DNA from: a virus | DNA: 27,063 nucleotides | Reading direction: 5' to 3' (one strand) | Virus record (IMG/VR): IMGVR_UViG_3300027747_002400 | Coordinates: 1 to 27,063 of that record | Shown: positions 15,323-24,598 of the stretch, one piece after another | Layout: every line of letters begins with the position of its first letter | Position numbering within the stretch: position 1 is the first letter of the stretch | Notes under the pieces: model-generated | Databases searched by the model: none | Told to the model about the DNA's origin: nothing | The model's input: the letters and a program-made list of their open reading frames with translations, nothing else | Program-made: the position numbers and the translations under genes

Positions 15323-18300
15323 ATGATAAATTATAATACTTCGCCATATTTTGACGATTTCAATCCAGAAAATAATTACCACAGAATTTTATTTAAACCT
15401 GGTAATGCAGTGCAGGCGAGAGAATTAACACAATCTCAGACTATTCTCCAAAATCAAATTTCTCAATTTGCATCTTCAATTTATTCACAAAACACTCCTG
15501 TTTCTGGTGGTCAAGTAACTACAAATTTAAAATGTAATTATATTAAATTAAATGTGGCATTTGGCGGTTCTTCAATTATTTCTTCAAATTATTTAAATCA
15601 ATTAATTACTGATGCAACAGGAACAATAGTAGCAAGAGTTATTGCAACAGCAGAAGCAACTGGTACTGCAGTAACTGCTGGCGACCCACCAACTTTAATT
15701 GTAACTTATTTGTCAGGTTTACAATTTTCTGATGGTCAAACTTTATATGTTATAAATGCAACTTCTACTGTTCCATTTGCCACAACGATTGGTACATCAG
15801 GAGGCACAACATCGGTTGGTCTTTCTTCTGTTGTTTCTATTGCCGCTGGTGTTTTTTGGGTAATTAACGGATATAATACAGTAACAAATACAGATGGTAC
15901 AACATCACAATATTCAATTGGTAATTTTGTTAATGTTTTACCACAAACTATTATACTTGACAAATATGATAATGTACCATCCTTAAGAGTAGGTTTAGGA
16001 ATCAATGAAACTACAGTAACTAGTGCAGACGATTCGTCCCTATTGGATCCCGCAACTGGCGCATCAAACTATCAAGCACCAGGTGCTGACCGTTATCGTA
16101 TTACTTTAAATCTACAGACACTTCCTGACACTTATGGTAATGATGATACTTTCATTCAATTATTAACTATTAATAATGGTGTTATTCAAAAACAGGTAGA
16201 TAGTACAATATATTCCACAATTGATGATTACCTATCTAAGAGAACAAAAGAAACAAATGGCGATTTTATTGTTTCTGATTTTAATTTTTCACCAAAAAGT
16301 AACACAGCAAATTCAGCATTGTATGATATCAATATTGGTCCCGGTATTGCTTATATTGATGGTAAACGATTAGAAAATCAATCAAATTATATAATTACAA
16401 ACAGTAGAGCAAGAACCACAGCAACACAAAATACTAATGCTGTAACTGTGGATTATGGTAATTTTTTCTATGTTGATACATTAAATGGTGTATTGGATGT
16501 AACAAGAGGTTCGCCTGTTGATTTACATTCCGTACCATTAGCTAATATTGTTTCAACAAATACGACAACTTATTCGTCATCATTAGTAGGTAAAGGTTAT
16601 ATTCGTAATTTAATTTATGTAACCAACACTTCAGATACAAATACAAACTCATATATTTACAAAGCATTTGTTTATGATATTACCGCAAATACTTTAACGA
16701 GTAATTCAACATCAAATAGTACATTATCTTCAGTTCAAGTATATGATACAACAGGTAAATTTTCTGGTTCAGCAAACGCTTATAATTATTCGGTTATAAC
16801 AATTGATTCTGGTTTAGGAACAGGTTATTCTGGTACAATTACATCATGGAATGCAACGACAAAAACTGCTACAGTAAATCCAAACTTTCCTGTTATTCCT
16901 ACATCCACTTCAAATGTTTCTATTCGTTTAGGTACACAATCTATCCAAACAATAGCGAACACAAATGGCACAACAACAATCTTAGCGTCAGCAAATATTA
17001 ATCCATTGAGTAAATATGGTGGTATTCCAACATCATATACTGTATATCAAAATCTTGGTTGGCCAGAATTAGTCTATAAATTAGGAAGTGATTTCGTTAG
17101 TAATTTAGATACCGCTTCTTATTATTCCACACAAGTATTTCGTGGTGTTGGTTTCTCTGTTGCCGGTGCAACTTCAACAAGAACAGTTACTTTGGATAGT
17201 TCAATACAAGGATACTTATCATTTACAGCAGGCGTAAGTGGTACAGTACCTTCTTCTATCGTAAAACAAAATTTTATTGTAATTAACACATCAACAGGTA
17301 GCGTTGTAGATTTAGTAACATCAGGTAATACAGTAAGTATTTCTGGTAAGTCTGCAACATTTACGGTGAATAATCAAAGTTTATCAAACGCTACAATTTT
17401 TGCTAAAGTAACTATTAATGATGCAGGTTCATCATCATCACCATTCTTAAGAACAAAAACATTAGTTAATGCAAATACAACGGTTGTTTCTTATGCTGGT
17501 CCTGATGGTATTATTAATTCAAATACATATGTTGATTTAACAAATTCACAAGTTTACATTAAAAATGTGGCGTTACTAGGTACAGGACAACCACAATTAT
17601 TATATGTAACTGACGTTAAGAATATTGTAAAAATTATTGATACTGGTTCTACTGCAACAGTACCAACAATTTCTATGTTGTCTAGTTCTGCTTATGATGT
17701 TACAAATAATTTCTTGTTTGTAAATGGTCAACAAGATTCACACTATGATTATTCTTATATTCAGTTAGCCTCTGGTGCTCCTCGTCCAAAAGGAAATTTG
17801 TTGGTTCTATTCAACTTCTACAAGCACAACTTAGGCACAGGTTACTTCAGCTATATGTCGTATAAAAATAGCGGAGAGAATTATGGTTCTATACCTACTT
17901 ACACTTCTAAATCTGGTACAACATATAACTTGCGTGACTGTTTAGACTTTAGACCAACATTAAAAAATGGTGTATCTGGTTATATTTTTGAATATGCTGC
18001 CGATCCAATATCAAGTGGATTTACAGGCACATATATTCCGGAAGATTTAACAAATTTTATAAGTAATTATTCTTGGTATTTGCCTCGCAATGATAAACTT
18101 GTTCTTACTAAAGATAAATCTTTCCAAGTCATTCAAGGTAATCCAGCAATTAATCCGACACTTCCTGTTACACCTCCGGGTTCTTTGTTGTTGGCTAATC
18201 TTTATCATACACCATACACTTCATATTTACCTAGTGAAGCGCCAACAGGCACACTACCAAACTTGTCTTTAGAAACAGTTCAACACCGCCGTTGGACCAT

Positions 18301-21300
18301 GTCAGATATTTCCAATTTACAAACACAAGTAAATAATATTGAATATTATACAACATTAAATGTATTGGAACAATCTGCATCTAACTTACAAGTTACAGAC
18401 AACAATGGTTTAAATAGATTTAAAAATGGTATACTCGTTGATGACTTTAGTTCTTATGGTACAGCAGATAGTGGTAATCCTGATTTCTCTGCATCTATTG
18501 ACCGTGTAAGTAAACAAATGTCTGCTTCACAAGTTGTAAAAAATTATCCACTACAATCAGCTTACCAAGTTAGTTCTTTAGGTAATATGGACGCAACTGT
18601 TCAATCTACTTTAGGTTATACAGTCAATACAATTAGTAAAGGTACAAATTATTACTCTTTACCTTATTCAGTTTCGCCTATCATTACACAAAGATTAGCA
18701 AGTAATACCGTTAACTTAAATCCATTCTCTGCTCCAGTATTTCAAGGATTCTGTAGTTTAAATCCTCCGATGGATAATTGGGTAGATAATACAAAAGCGC
18801 CTGATTTATTATTGGTGGATCCAAATTTACAAGTTTACCAGCAATCAGATACACTAAATGTTTTAAATGTTACTAACTGGCAAACAATACCTGGTTCACA
18901 GTATTCAACTACCGGCGACACAACATATACAATTGGTCACGATATTAATCCTAGTCCTTATGGTATTGTAGGTTATTCATCAACGCAGACAAATACTTAC
19001 GCTAGCCAAACATCAAAAACAACTTTAGGCTATTGGAGTAATCTAGGTTCATCATATAATCAAAATAATGGTTTTATTACTGATGTTTCTATACAACCAT
19101 ATATTAGACAACAACAAGTAATATTCCGTGCAAAAGGCCTAAAAGTAAACACACCAGTTAAGGCTTGGTTTGATGGTGTAAGTGTTGACAAATATATTGT
19201 TGCTCCTAATATTATTGAATTGAATAACCTTAAAGGAACATTTGAAGAAGATGATGTCATAGGTTTTTATGACACAGTAAGGAATGGTTTTTATCCTATA
19301 GGTACAGTTGTTGCAACATATAATTACGCCAATACTAATAATATTCGTTTGTATATTACAGGAGATTTCCATAGTTCATATACAGCAAATACAAATATTA
19401 TTTCAAATGCAAAATATGATACAAACGGAAATTATGTAGCGAACACAGCCTACGGAACAGCAGGCAATCAAAGAATTATTTCTCTGAATACCTCGGGTTA
19501 TGTTTCTTCGGTCGGTGGTTCATTTTCTGACGCAAACAATGTAACCATTACTGGTATCTACGCAAGTCAAAAATATATCGCTTCGCAGTTTTCAAATCTA
19601 TATGGCATTTGGAATTCCGCTACTAGTTATTATGGAACAATATGGCAAGGTATTCAAACAACAAATAATATACCTTCAACATTTGATGCTGCATTCAATG
19701 TAAACTTTCCGTCATCAGGCTACTACTATTTCGGTGGTGATTCACCTTATAACGCATCGTTTTACTTAGATAATGTTTTACAATTTACTGCTAGTGGAAA
19801 TAATCCTCAATTTCCAAGTGCAATTTATGTCTCTGCAGGTATTCATAAGATAAGAATTTATTGTAATAATCCTAATTCTGCCACCGATTTCAATTTAAAT
19901 GCTTTGGTAGCTTTAGCAATTTCTACCGCACCATTTGCATCTGACGGTACAACGGCAGGAACATTAGTATTTTCTTCTCTTAATCCTCCTGTCATTCCTA
20001 CTAACTCAGGAACACAAGTTGGTATGCCAGGTGGTGGTGTATATTATGTTGGCGCTACACAGGTTGCTTTAAATCCAATGGCACAAAATTCAGATAATTT
20101 TTATGTTGGCGCTAAAATTAATATTACAACAACATTTATTTCACAACCACTATTGTCTGGTTCGCAACTTGCGTATGGCGTCAATTATCAACCAAAAATA
20201 CAAACATCAGTTTACACAGCAACAATTACAGCTTATGATGGCGCATCAAGAATCGCTACTTTAAATACACCAGTAAATGTATCATTAGGAAATAATGGTT
20301 ACATAGGTGGCATAGTAACTTCCACTTATTCAATTCAAGGAACAAACACAAGTTATTTAATTTCCGTAAACGGTTCTTCTAATACGGCACCTTCGTTATC
20401 AACGAATGAAAATGGTGATTTCTCTGGCGTATTTAATATTCCACAAAATACATTTAAAACAGGTTCTAGAATATTCCGTATTGATAATAGAACAGTTGCA
20501 ACAGACGGTGGTGCATCTGCATCCACATGGGCAGAAGCAACATACACAGCATCAGGTTTATCAACAAAGTCACAAGCAATTAATTTTTCTCCTAGTATTA
20601 GTTCTGCTAAAAATACATTTACTAGAACGCAATATCAAGATAATGTTTTAGTTAATTCTGCTATAGTTCTTAATCCTTGGGATCCTGTAGCACAAAGTTT
20701 TATTATTGATCCTGCAACATATCCAAATGGAGCATTTTTAACATCTGTTAAATTTTTCTTCCAAAGTAAACCTACAACAAGTAATATTCCAGTTGAATTA
20801 TCTATTGTAGGAACTTCAAACGGTTATCCAAATGGCGAGACATTAGATAACTCTTTAGTCAATTTAACAGCAGATAAGGTTAATGTTTCTAACTCGCCTA
20901 ATATTTTAGATGCATCAACCTATACTGAATTTAATTTCCCAGCACCAGTTTATATTAAACCAGGTACTTTATATGCATTTATCGTCCATAGTGCATCAAA
21001 TGATTACGAAATCTATCTAGCAAAACAAGGTGGCACAGCAATACCATCTACAGTTAAGAACTTGCCTACTGATCCTACACCGACATCTATTACTAAAATT
21101 GGAACATCTCCATATGTTGCTTCGTTGTTTATATCACAAAATGCAATTACATGGACGGCAGACCAAACAGCAGCATTAATGTTTAGTGTTAATTCGGCAA
21201 AATTTGATACTACAAAAAATCCTACTATTCAATTTGTTATTCCCAAAAACTTACCAACTCGTAAGTTGATGACACAAGATATTCAAAAGTTTTATGGTTC

Positions 21301-22372
21301 TGGATTAGTAAATAATTTCCAAGGCATCTTTACAAATACTGATGTTACTTCTCACGCATTTAACTTAACTACAACAGATTTAATACCAACAAATACAAAA
21401 GTTAATTATACATACCAAGGTTTAATTGGTTCAACAAGTTCATTTGATGTTCAAAAATCTGTTGTACCTGGAAAATACGGTTCACCAACATACGATAACA
21501 TTTATTTGAGTGACAATAAAGGTCCAAGATTATTACAAGCAAATAGTTCTGCTACGTTTTCAATGTATGCTTCATTGAGTTCTACTGATACAAATATGTC
21601 TCCGTTTATCTCAGATGATGGAACTAGTTTATATAACATTCAATGGAATATTAATAATCTAAGTCTTTCAAATGGTATTATTTCTTTAGTATCTGGTGGT
21701 TCAGGTTACTACAATGCAAATACAATTAGCGTATCCGTTTCAGCACCAACAGCGGCAAATGGTGGTATTCAAGCGGTCGCTGGTTTTACTGCTAACACAA
21801 CATCTGGCACAATTCAGTCCGTTTACATTACTAATCCAGGTTCTGGTTATTTAAATACGCCTACGATTACAATTAGTGATGCAAATACGACACCAGGAAC
21901 TGGCGCCAATGTTGTATGTTCTTCTGAATTCTCACCAAGTGGTGGTAATGCGGCTACTCGTTATATAACAAAGAAAAATAAATTATCATTAACAAATACT
22001 TCAAAGGATTTACGAGTATATTTTTCTGCTTATCGTCCTATTGGCACAAATATCTATGTGTTTTATCGTGTTCAAAATAGTAGTTTAGACAATGCCTTAT
22101 TTGAAAATGGTCCATGGCAGTTAATGACTTTTATTCAGAACACAGCAAATGGTTATTCAACAGACCGAACAAATGCATATGAGTTTATTTGTGCACCAGG
22201 CGTTAACGGTACAGCAAATAATCAGTTAACATATACAAGCACATCGGGTACAACATATGCTTCGTTTGATACTTTTGCTATTAAGATTGTGATGACCACT
22301 AATGATAATACTTTTGTTCCTTTCTTAACTAATTTGAGAGTTCTTGCATTACCATCAGGAACAGGAATTTAA
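15323..22372 (+). CDS. Giant baseplate/tail-fibre protein (DUF4815-like N-terminus)
   Basis: The 2349-residue protein begins YNTSPYFDDFNPENNYHRIL then FKPGNAVQARELTQSQTILQ, the characteristic start of large virion proteins with a DUF4815-type domain. Around residues 840-880 it has YMSYKNSGENYG and LRDCLDFRPTLKNG. Residues about 1380-1535 resemble a PA14-like beta sandwich (YYFGGDSPYNASFYLDNVL, SAGIHKIRIYCNN), which would suit sugar binding. Residues about 1786-1965 have DPVAQSFIIDP, FLTSVKFFFQSKP and GTLYAFIVHSAS, a module common in such proteins. Residues 2120-2199 are a GSGY pair. Its place after gp8 is where T4 has gp9-gp10, so it may be the outer wedge and fibre attachment protein. Shine-Dalgarno AGGA lies at 15309-15312. 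The 44-base gap before it has no other feature. Domain names are from memory, not a search. Confidence 0.85.
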   Translation: MINYNTSPYFDDFNPENNYHRILFKPGNAVQARELTQSQTILQNQISQFASSIYSQNTPVSGGQVTTNLKCNYIKLNVAFGGSSIISSNYLNQLITDATGTIVARVIATAEATGTAVTAGDPPTLIVTYLSGLQFSDGQTLYVINATSTVPFATTIGTSGGTTSVGLSSVVSIAAGVFWVINGYNTVTNTDGTTSQYSIGNFVNVLPQTIILDKYDNVPSLRVGLGINETTVTSADDSSLLDPATGASNYQAPGADRYRITLNLQTLPDTYGNDDTFIQLLTINNGVIQKQVDSTIYSTIDDYLSKRTKETNGDFIVSDFNFSPKSNTANSALYDINIGPGIAYIDGKRLENQSNYIITNSRARTTATQNTNAVTVDYGNFFYVDTLNGVLDVTRGSPVDLHSVPLANIVSTNTTTYSSSLVGKGYIRNLIYVTNTSDTNTNSYIYKAFVYDITANTLTSNSTSNSTLSSVQVYDTTGKFSGSANAYNYSVITIDSGLGTGYSGTITSWNATTKTATVNPNFPVIPTSTSNVSIRLGTQSIQTIANTNGTTTILASANINPLSKYGGIPTSYTVYQNLGWPELVYKLGSDFVSNLDTASYYSTQVFRGVGFSVAGATSTRTVTLDSSIQGYLSFTAGVSGTVPSSIVKQNFIVINTSTGSVVDLVTSGNTVSISGKSATFTVNNQSLSNATIFAKVTINDAGSSSSPFLRTKTLVNANTTVVSYAGPDGIINSNTYVDLTNSQVYIKNVALLGTGQPQLLYVTDVKNIVKIIDTGSTATVPTISMLSSSAYDVTNNFLFVNGQQDSHYDYSYIQLASGAPRPKGNLLVLFNFYKHNLGTGYFSYMSYKNSGENYGSIPTYTSKSGTTYNLRDCLDFRPTLKNGVSGYIFEYAADPISSGFTGTYIPEDLTNFISNYSWYLPRNDKLVLTKDKSFQVIQGNPAINPTLPVTPPGSLLLANLYHTPYTSYLPSEAPTGTLPNLSLETVQHRRWTMSDISNLQTQVNNIEYYTTLNVLEQSASNLQVTDNNGLNRFKNGILVDDFSSYGTADSGNPDFSASIDRVSKQMSASQVVKNYPLQSAYQVSSLGNMDATVQSTLGYTVNTISKGTNYYSLPYSVSPIITQRLASNTVNLNPFSAPVFQGFCSLNPPMDNWVDNTKAPDLLLVDPNLQVYQQSDTLNVLNVTNWQTIPGSQYSTTGDTTYTIGHDINPSPYGIVGYSSTQTNTYASQTSKTTLGYWSNLGSSYNQNNGFITDVSIQPYIRQQQVIFRAKGLKVNTPVKAWFDGVSVDKYIVAPNIIELNNLKGTFEEDDVIGFYDTVRNGFYPIGTVVATYNYANTNNIRLYITGDFHSSYTANTNIISNAKYDTNGNYVANTAYGTAGNQRIISLNTSGYVSSVGGSFSDANNVTITGIYASQKYIASQFSNLYGIWNSATSYYGTIWQGIQTTNNIPSTFDAAFNVNFPSSGYYYFGGDSPYNASFYLDNVLQFTASGNNPQFPSAIYVSAGIHKIRIYCNNPNSATDFNLNALVALAISTAPFASDGTTAGTLVFSSLNPPVIPTNSGTQVGMPGGGVYYVGATQVALNPMAQNSDNFYVGAKINITTTFISQPLLSGSQLAYGVNYQPKIQTSVYTATITAYDGASRIATLNTPVNVSLGNNGYIGGIVTSTYSIQGTNTSYLISVNGSSNTAPSLSTNENGDFSGVFNIPQNTFKTGSRIFRIDNRTVATDGGASASTWAEATYTASGLSTKSQAINFSPSISSAKNTFTRTQYQDNVLVNSAIVLNPWDPVAQSFIIDPATYPNGAFLTSVKFFFQSKPTTSNIPVELSIVGTSNGYPNGETLDNSLVNLTADKVNVSNSPNILDASTYTEFNFPAPVYIKPGTLYAFIVHSASNDYEIYLAKQGGTAIPSTVKNLPTDPTPTSITKIGTSPYVASLFISQNAITWTADQTAALMFSVNSAKFDTTKNPTIQFVIPKNLPTRKLMTQDIQKFYGSGLVNNFQGIFTNTDVTSHAFNLTTTDLIPTNTKVNYTYQGLIGSTSSFDVQKSVVPGKYGSPTYDNIYLSDNKGPRLLQANSSATFSMYASLSSTDTNMSPFISDDGTSLYNIQWNINNLSLSNGIISLVSGGSGYYNANTISVSVSAPTAANGGIQAVAGFTANTTSGTIQSVYITNPGSGYLNTPTITISDANTTPGTGANVVCSSEFSPSGGNAATRYITKKNKLSLTNTSKDLRVYFSAYRPIGTNIYVFYRVQNSSLDNALFENGPWQLMTFIQNTANGYSTDRTNAYEFICAPGVNGTANNQLTYTSTSGTTYASFDTFAIKIVMTTNDNTFVPFLTNLRVLALPSGTGI
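21680..21919 (+). repeat. GSGY module near the C-terminus of the giant protein
   Basis: Residues 2120-2199 hold two units, ISLVSGGSGYYNANTISVSV and VYITNPGSGYLNTPTITISD followed by GTGANVV. This is the fourth gene in the window to carry the module. Confidence 0.7.
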
Positions 22373-22373
22373 T

Positions 22374-22601
22374 ATGGCTTTAGTTCAAGTAACAGGTACA
22401 CCTTTTGTTAGAGATACTGATTCAATGGTATTGAGCAATGTAGATTCGGTCGCAAGAGAAGAATATTATAATAAAGTTCGGATACTAACGAACCAAAAAG
22501 AGCAACTAAATAAAGTAAATGAAGAAATTAATCAATTGAAAGATGACGTAAGTGAAATCAAAAGTCTTTTAAAACAACTAATTAATACGAATAATCAATA
22601 A
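22374..22601 (+). CDS. Small coiled-coil virion-associated protein
   Basis: I take the ATG at 22374, one base after the giant gene's stop; an upstream in-frame ATG lies inside that gene. The 75-residue product starts MALVQVTGTPFVRDTDSMVL. It continues with SVAREEYYNKVRILTNQKEQ and a heptad-patterned helix (LNKVNEEINQLKDDVSEIKS). The charged, leucine/isoleucine-spaced C-terminal half should form a coiled coil. Similar short proteins are common next to the large structural genes of T4-like aquatic phages and have no assigned role, to my knowledge. It may help to trimerise or attach the neighbouring fibres. The last base of its stop is the first base of the next ATG (TAATG). Confidence 0.8.
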   Translation: MALVQVTGTPFVRDTDSMVLSNVDSVAREEYYNKVRILTNQKEQLNKVNEEINQLKDDVSEIKSLLKQLINTNNQ

Positions 22602-23383
22602 TGTCCAATACAATATCAGCTCTTAGTTACGCAAACACCTTTGGTGATTGGGTAATAACAACTCAAGGTATTACAAATGAAGTTAATAATTTAGGTAAAA
22701 GCCAATATACAAAGGATGCTGGTACTTTAGTTATTAATTCATCTGGTATTGGTTTACAAGTATCAAACAATTCATTATTTACAGGTAATGTAGTTATTTC
22801 CGGTTCAGGTCAAGCATTACAAGTAACAAAAGATGCTATTATTTCTGGTAATCTGACTGTATTAGGTACATCACTATTATATGGCCAAGAAATTGATTTA
22901 TCAGATATCACAAGTAATACACTCCATGTAAATACATCTACACTAAATGTAGCTAGTATCAATACTGCAACAATAAATGTAGCAACTGTTAATATAATAA
23001 CAATTAATACTGCCACGATAAATGTAGCAACCATTAATATAGCTACCATAAATACAGCTACTATTAATATAGCCACGGTAAATACTGCCACGATAAATGT
23101 AGCAACCATTAATATAGCTACCATAAATACAGCTACTATTAATATAGCCACGGTAAATACTGCAACAATAAATGTATCAACGATTAATACATCAACAATA
23201 AATGTAGCGACCATTAATACAGCAAGTATAAATATATCAACGGTGAATACTTCAAATGTTTTAGGTTCAGAAACTATTGGTGGTAATTTAACATTAACAG
23301 GTAATTTTACAGGTGCTGGTGCAAATAGTTTTGCGGCATCATTAACGGCAACCGCACTTGCTTTTTCAGTTGCCTTAGGATAA
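22601..23383 (+). CDS. Tail fibre-like protein with pentapeptide repeats
   Basis: The 260-residue protein has three parts. Residues 1-108 are a beta-rich head typical of fibre-like virion proteins of T4-like phages (ANTFGDWVITTQGITNEVNN, VISGSGQALQVT, ISGNLTVLGTSLL). Residues 109-218 are 22 consecutive five-residue units of the form [TS]-[IV]-N-x-[AS], mostly TINVA, TINIA, TINTA and TVNTA. Residues 219-260 are a Gly/Ala-rich cap (GGNLTLTGNFTGAGANSF). In register A-T-I-N-x, the Ile or Val takes the inward place of a pentapeptide-repeat beta-helix, so a rigid right-handed solenoid is likely. Pentapeptide proteins usually prefer Leu or Phe at that place, so this is a variant. It overlaps the preceding gene by one base. 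An antisense open frame through the repeat is a by-product of its regularity. Confidence 0.85.
   Translation: MSNTISALSYANTFGDWVITTQGITNEVNNLGKSQYTKDAGTLVINSSGIGLQVSNNSLFTGNVVISGSGQALQVTKDAIISGNLTVLGTSLLYGQEIDLSDITSNTLHVNTSTLNVASINTATINVATVNIITINTATINVATINIATINTATINIATVNTATINVATINIATINTATINIATVNTATINVSTINTSTINVATINTASINISTVNTSNVLGSETIGGNLTLTGNFTGAGANSFAASLTATALAFSVALG
22925..23254 (+). repeat. 15-bp coding repeat, 22 units (pentapeptide array)
   Basis: Twenty-two in-frame 15-base units encode residues 109-218 of the fibre-like protein. Units alternate codon choices (acg/acc/aca/act for Thr, ata/att for Ile, gca/gct/gcc for Ala). Most are therefore diverged at DNA level, apart from the perfect 75-bp duplication inside. 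Confidence 0.9.
23011..23160 (+). repeat. Perfect 75-bp tandem duplication within the pentapeptide array
   Basis: Bases 23011-23085 are repeated without a mismatch at 23086-23160, with five further identical bases on the left. The copy is five pentapeptide units (25 residues), so the frame is kept. Neighbouring units differ at synonymous positions, which marks this as a recent event. Confidence 0.92.
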
Positions 23384-23401
23384 TTTAAAGAGAGTAATTA
23401 A

Positions 23402-23719
23402 ATGGCAAATAATTTTAGGTCATACGGTCTATCAAATGTTACAGCAAATACGTCCTTATATACTGTACCATTAGGAACACAAACAACAGCGATTGGTCTA
23501 GTTATTGCAAATAGAACTAACGGCACAGTAACAACAAATGTATCCATTACAAGAGCATCAAACACTTACTATATGATACAACAAGCACCTATTGTTACCG
23601 GTTCTTCTTTAGTATTGATTGGTGGCGACCAAAAAGTTGTTTTACAAGCAAACGATTCTGTAAGTATTTCATCCTCGGCCAATACCGATGCATGGATAAG
23701 TGTCCTTGAAATTTCCTAA
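23402..23719 (+). CDS. Short beta-rich virion protein
   Basis: The 105-residue product starts MANNFRSYGLSNVTANTSLY and consists of predicted beta strands (TAIGLVIANRTNGTVTTNVS, SSLVLIGGDQKVVLQANDSV, AWISVLEIS). The pattern is an immunoglobulin-like or jelly-roll sandwich of the kind seen in small decoration or fibre-associated proteins. Proteins of this length and shape are frequent near the fibre genes of T4-like phages infecting aquatic bacteria. A Shine-Dalgarno-like AAGAGAG (23388-23394) supports the start. No signal peptide or enzyme motif was seen. The role is not known to me. Confidence 0.78.
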   Translation: MANNFRSYGLSNVTANTSLYTVPLGTQTTAIGLVIANRTNGTVTTNVSITRASNTYYMIQQAPIVTGSSLVLIGGDQKVVLQANDSVSISSSANTDAWISVLEIS

Positions 23720-23734
23720 ATTGGAGAATAATTA

Positions 23735-24589
23735 ATGTCATACTTGGGAAATTCAAACTCGTTATACGACCCAACTAGATATGCACCTAGAGTTGCTCAA
23801 GTATTTTCTGGTGACGGTGCAACTACTGATTTTACATTACAGAATTCAGTAGCACAATCAACCGACATTCAAGTAATGGTAGATAATGTGGTTCAACAAC
23901 CAGATTACGCTTATACTGCTACCAATTTATCTTTATCATTTACTGCACCACCTTTACCCGGTGTCAATAACATTTATGTTGTCTACAATAAAACGGCAAG
24001 TATTACTGGTTTTGTTCCTGATGGTTCTATTTCTTCATCAAAGTTAGCAACAAATATTCGTTTGTTAGCAACCGACCAGTATACGGGTAATGGCGTAGCA
24101 TCTTCATTTGCACTTTCTGATACACCTGCTGATGCAAATTCTTTAATTGTAACAGTCAACGGTGTTACACAATCGCCACCTAACAATTATACAGTAACAA
24201 ATAATATTATTACCTTCACATCAGCACCAGCAAACGGTGCAAATGTGGTGATTCGTAATGTAGGTTTTAGAACATCACAGACATTATTTGCTTTAGGTTC
24301 AGGAACACCAATCGTTCAACCACAAATTACTGGTGGTACAGTTAATCTAGCATCTTCTATTTCAACGACAGGTAATGTATCAGTATATGACTTTACAGGT
24401 ACTCAATTAAAAGCACAGATAGGTCCTAATTATGTATTGACCGCTAATCCGTTCTTTCTAAATAGTAATACAATAACGGCCAACGTAACGATTCCAACTG
24501 GTTACAATGCATTTGCAATTGGTCCTTTAACACAAGCAGCTAACGTAGTGGTATCAGTTTCTACTGGCTCTAAGTATGTTATATTCTAA
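23735..24589 (+). CDS. Tail fibre protein with two tandem T7-fibre-type domains
   Basis: The 284-residue protein contains a domain of about 70 residues twice. The first copy (residues about 20-88) has VFSGDGATTDFTLQN, DIQVMVDNVVQQPDYAYT and LSFTAPPLPGVNNIYVVY. The second (about 112-180) has YTGNGVASSFALSD, SLIVTVNGVTQSPPNNYTVT and ITFTSAPANGANVVIRNVGF. Units of this design are known near the N-terminus of T7-type tail fibre proteins. The C-terminus (NSNTITANVTIPTGYNAFAI, then TVSTGSKYVIF-like) is a short fibre tip motif frequent in phage fibres. It probably sits at the base of the fibre cassette as an adaptor or short fibre. Shine-Dalgarno TGGAG lies at 23722-23726. Confidence 0.82.
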   Translation: MSYLGNSNSLYDPTRYAPRVAQVFSGDGATTDFTLQNSVAQSTDIQVMVDNVVQQPDYAYTATNLSLSFTAPPLPGVNNIYVVYNKTASITGFVPDGSISSSKLATNIRLLATDQYTGNGVASSFALSDTPADANSLIVTVNGVTQSPPNNYTVTNNIITFTSAPANGANVVIRNVGFRTSQTLFALGSGTPIVQPQITGGTVNLASSISTTGNVSVYDFTGTQLKAQIGPNYVLTANPFFLNSNTITANVTIPTGYNAFAIGPLTQAANVVVSVSTGSKYVIF

Positions 24590-24598
24590 GGTTAAAAC

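Noticed and set aside
22344-22373. A start 30 bases upstream of the small coiled-coil gene
   Set aside because: It lies within the end of the giant gene; the ATG at 22374 directly follows that gene's stop and gives the conserved-looking MALVQV start.
23047-23129. CATAAATA octamers at 23047 and 23122
   Set aside because: They are created by the codons of the repeat unit (cc ata aat aca) and are duplicated with it.
22810-23214. A 134-codon open frame on the minus strand through the pentapeptide array
   Set aside because: It is a by-product of the 15-base coding repeat; the translation is a low-complexity mirror of the array with no ribosome binding site, and the plus-strand frame is a clear fibre protein.
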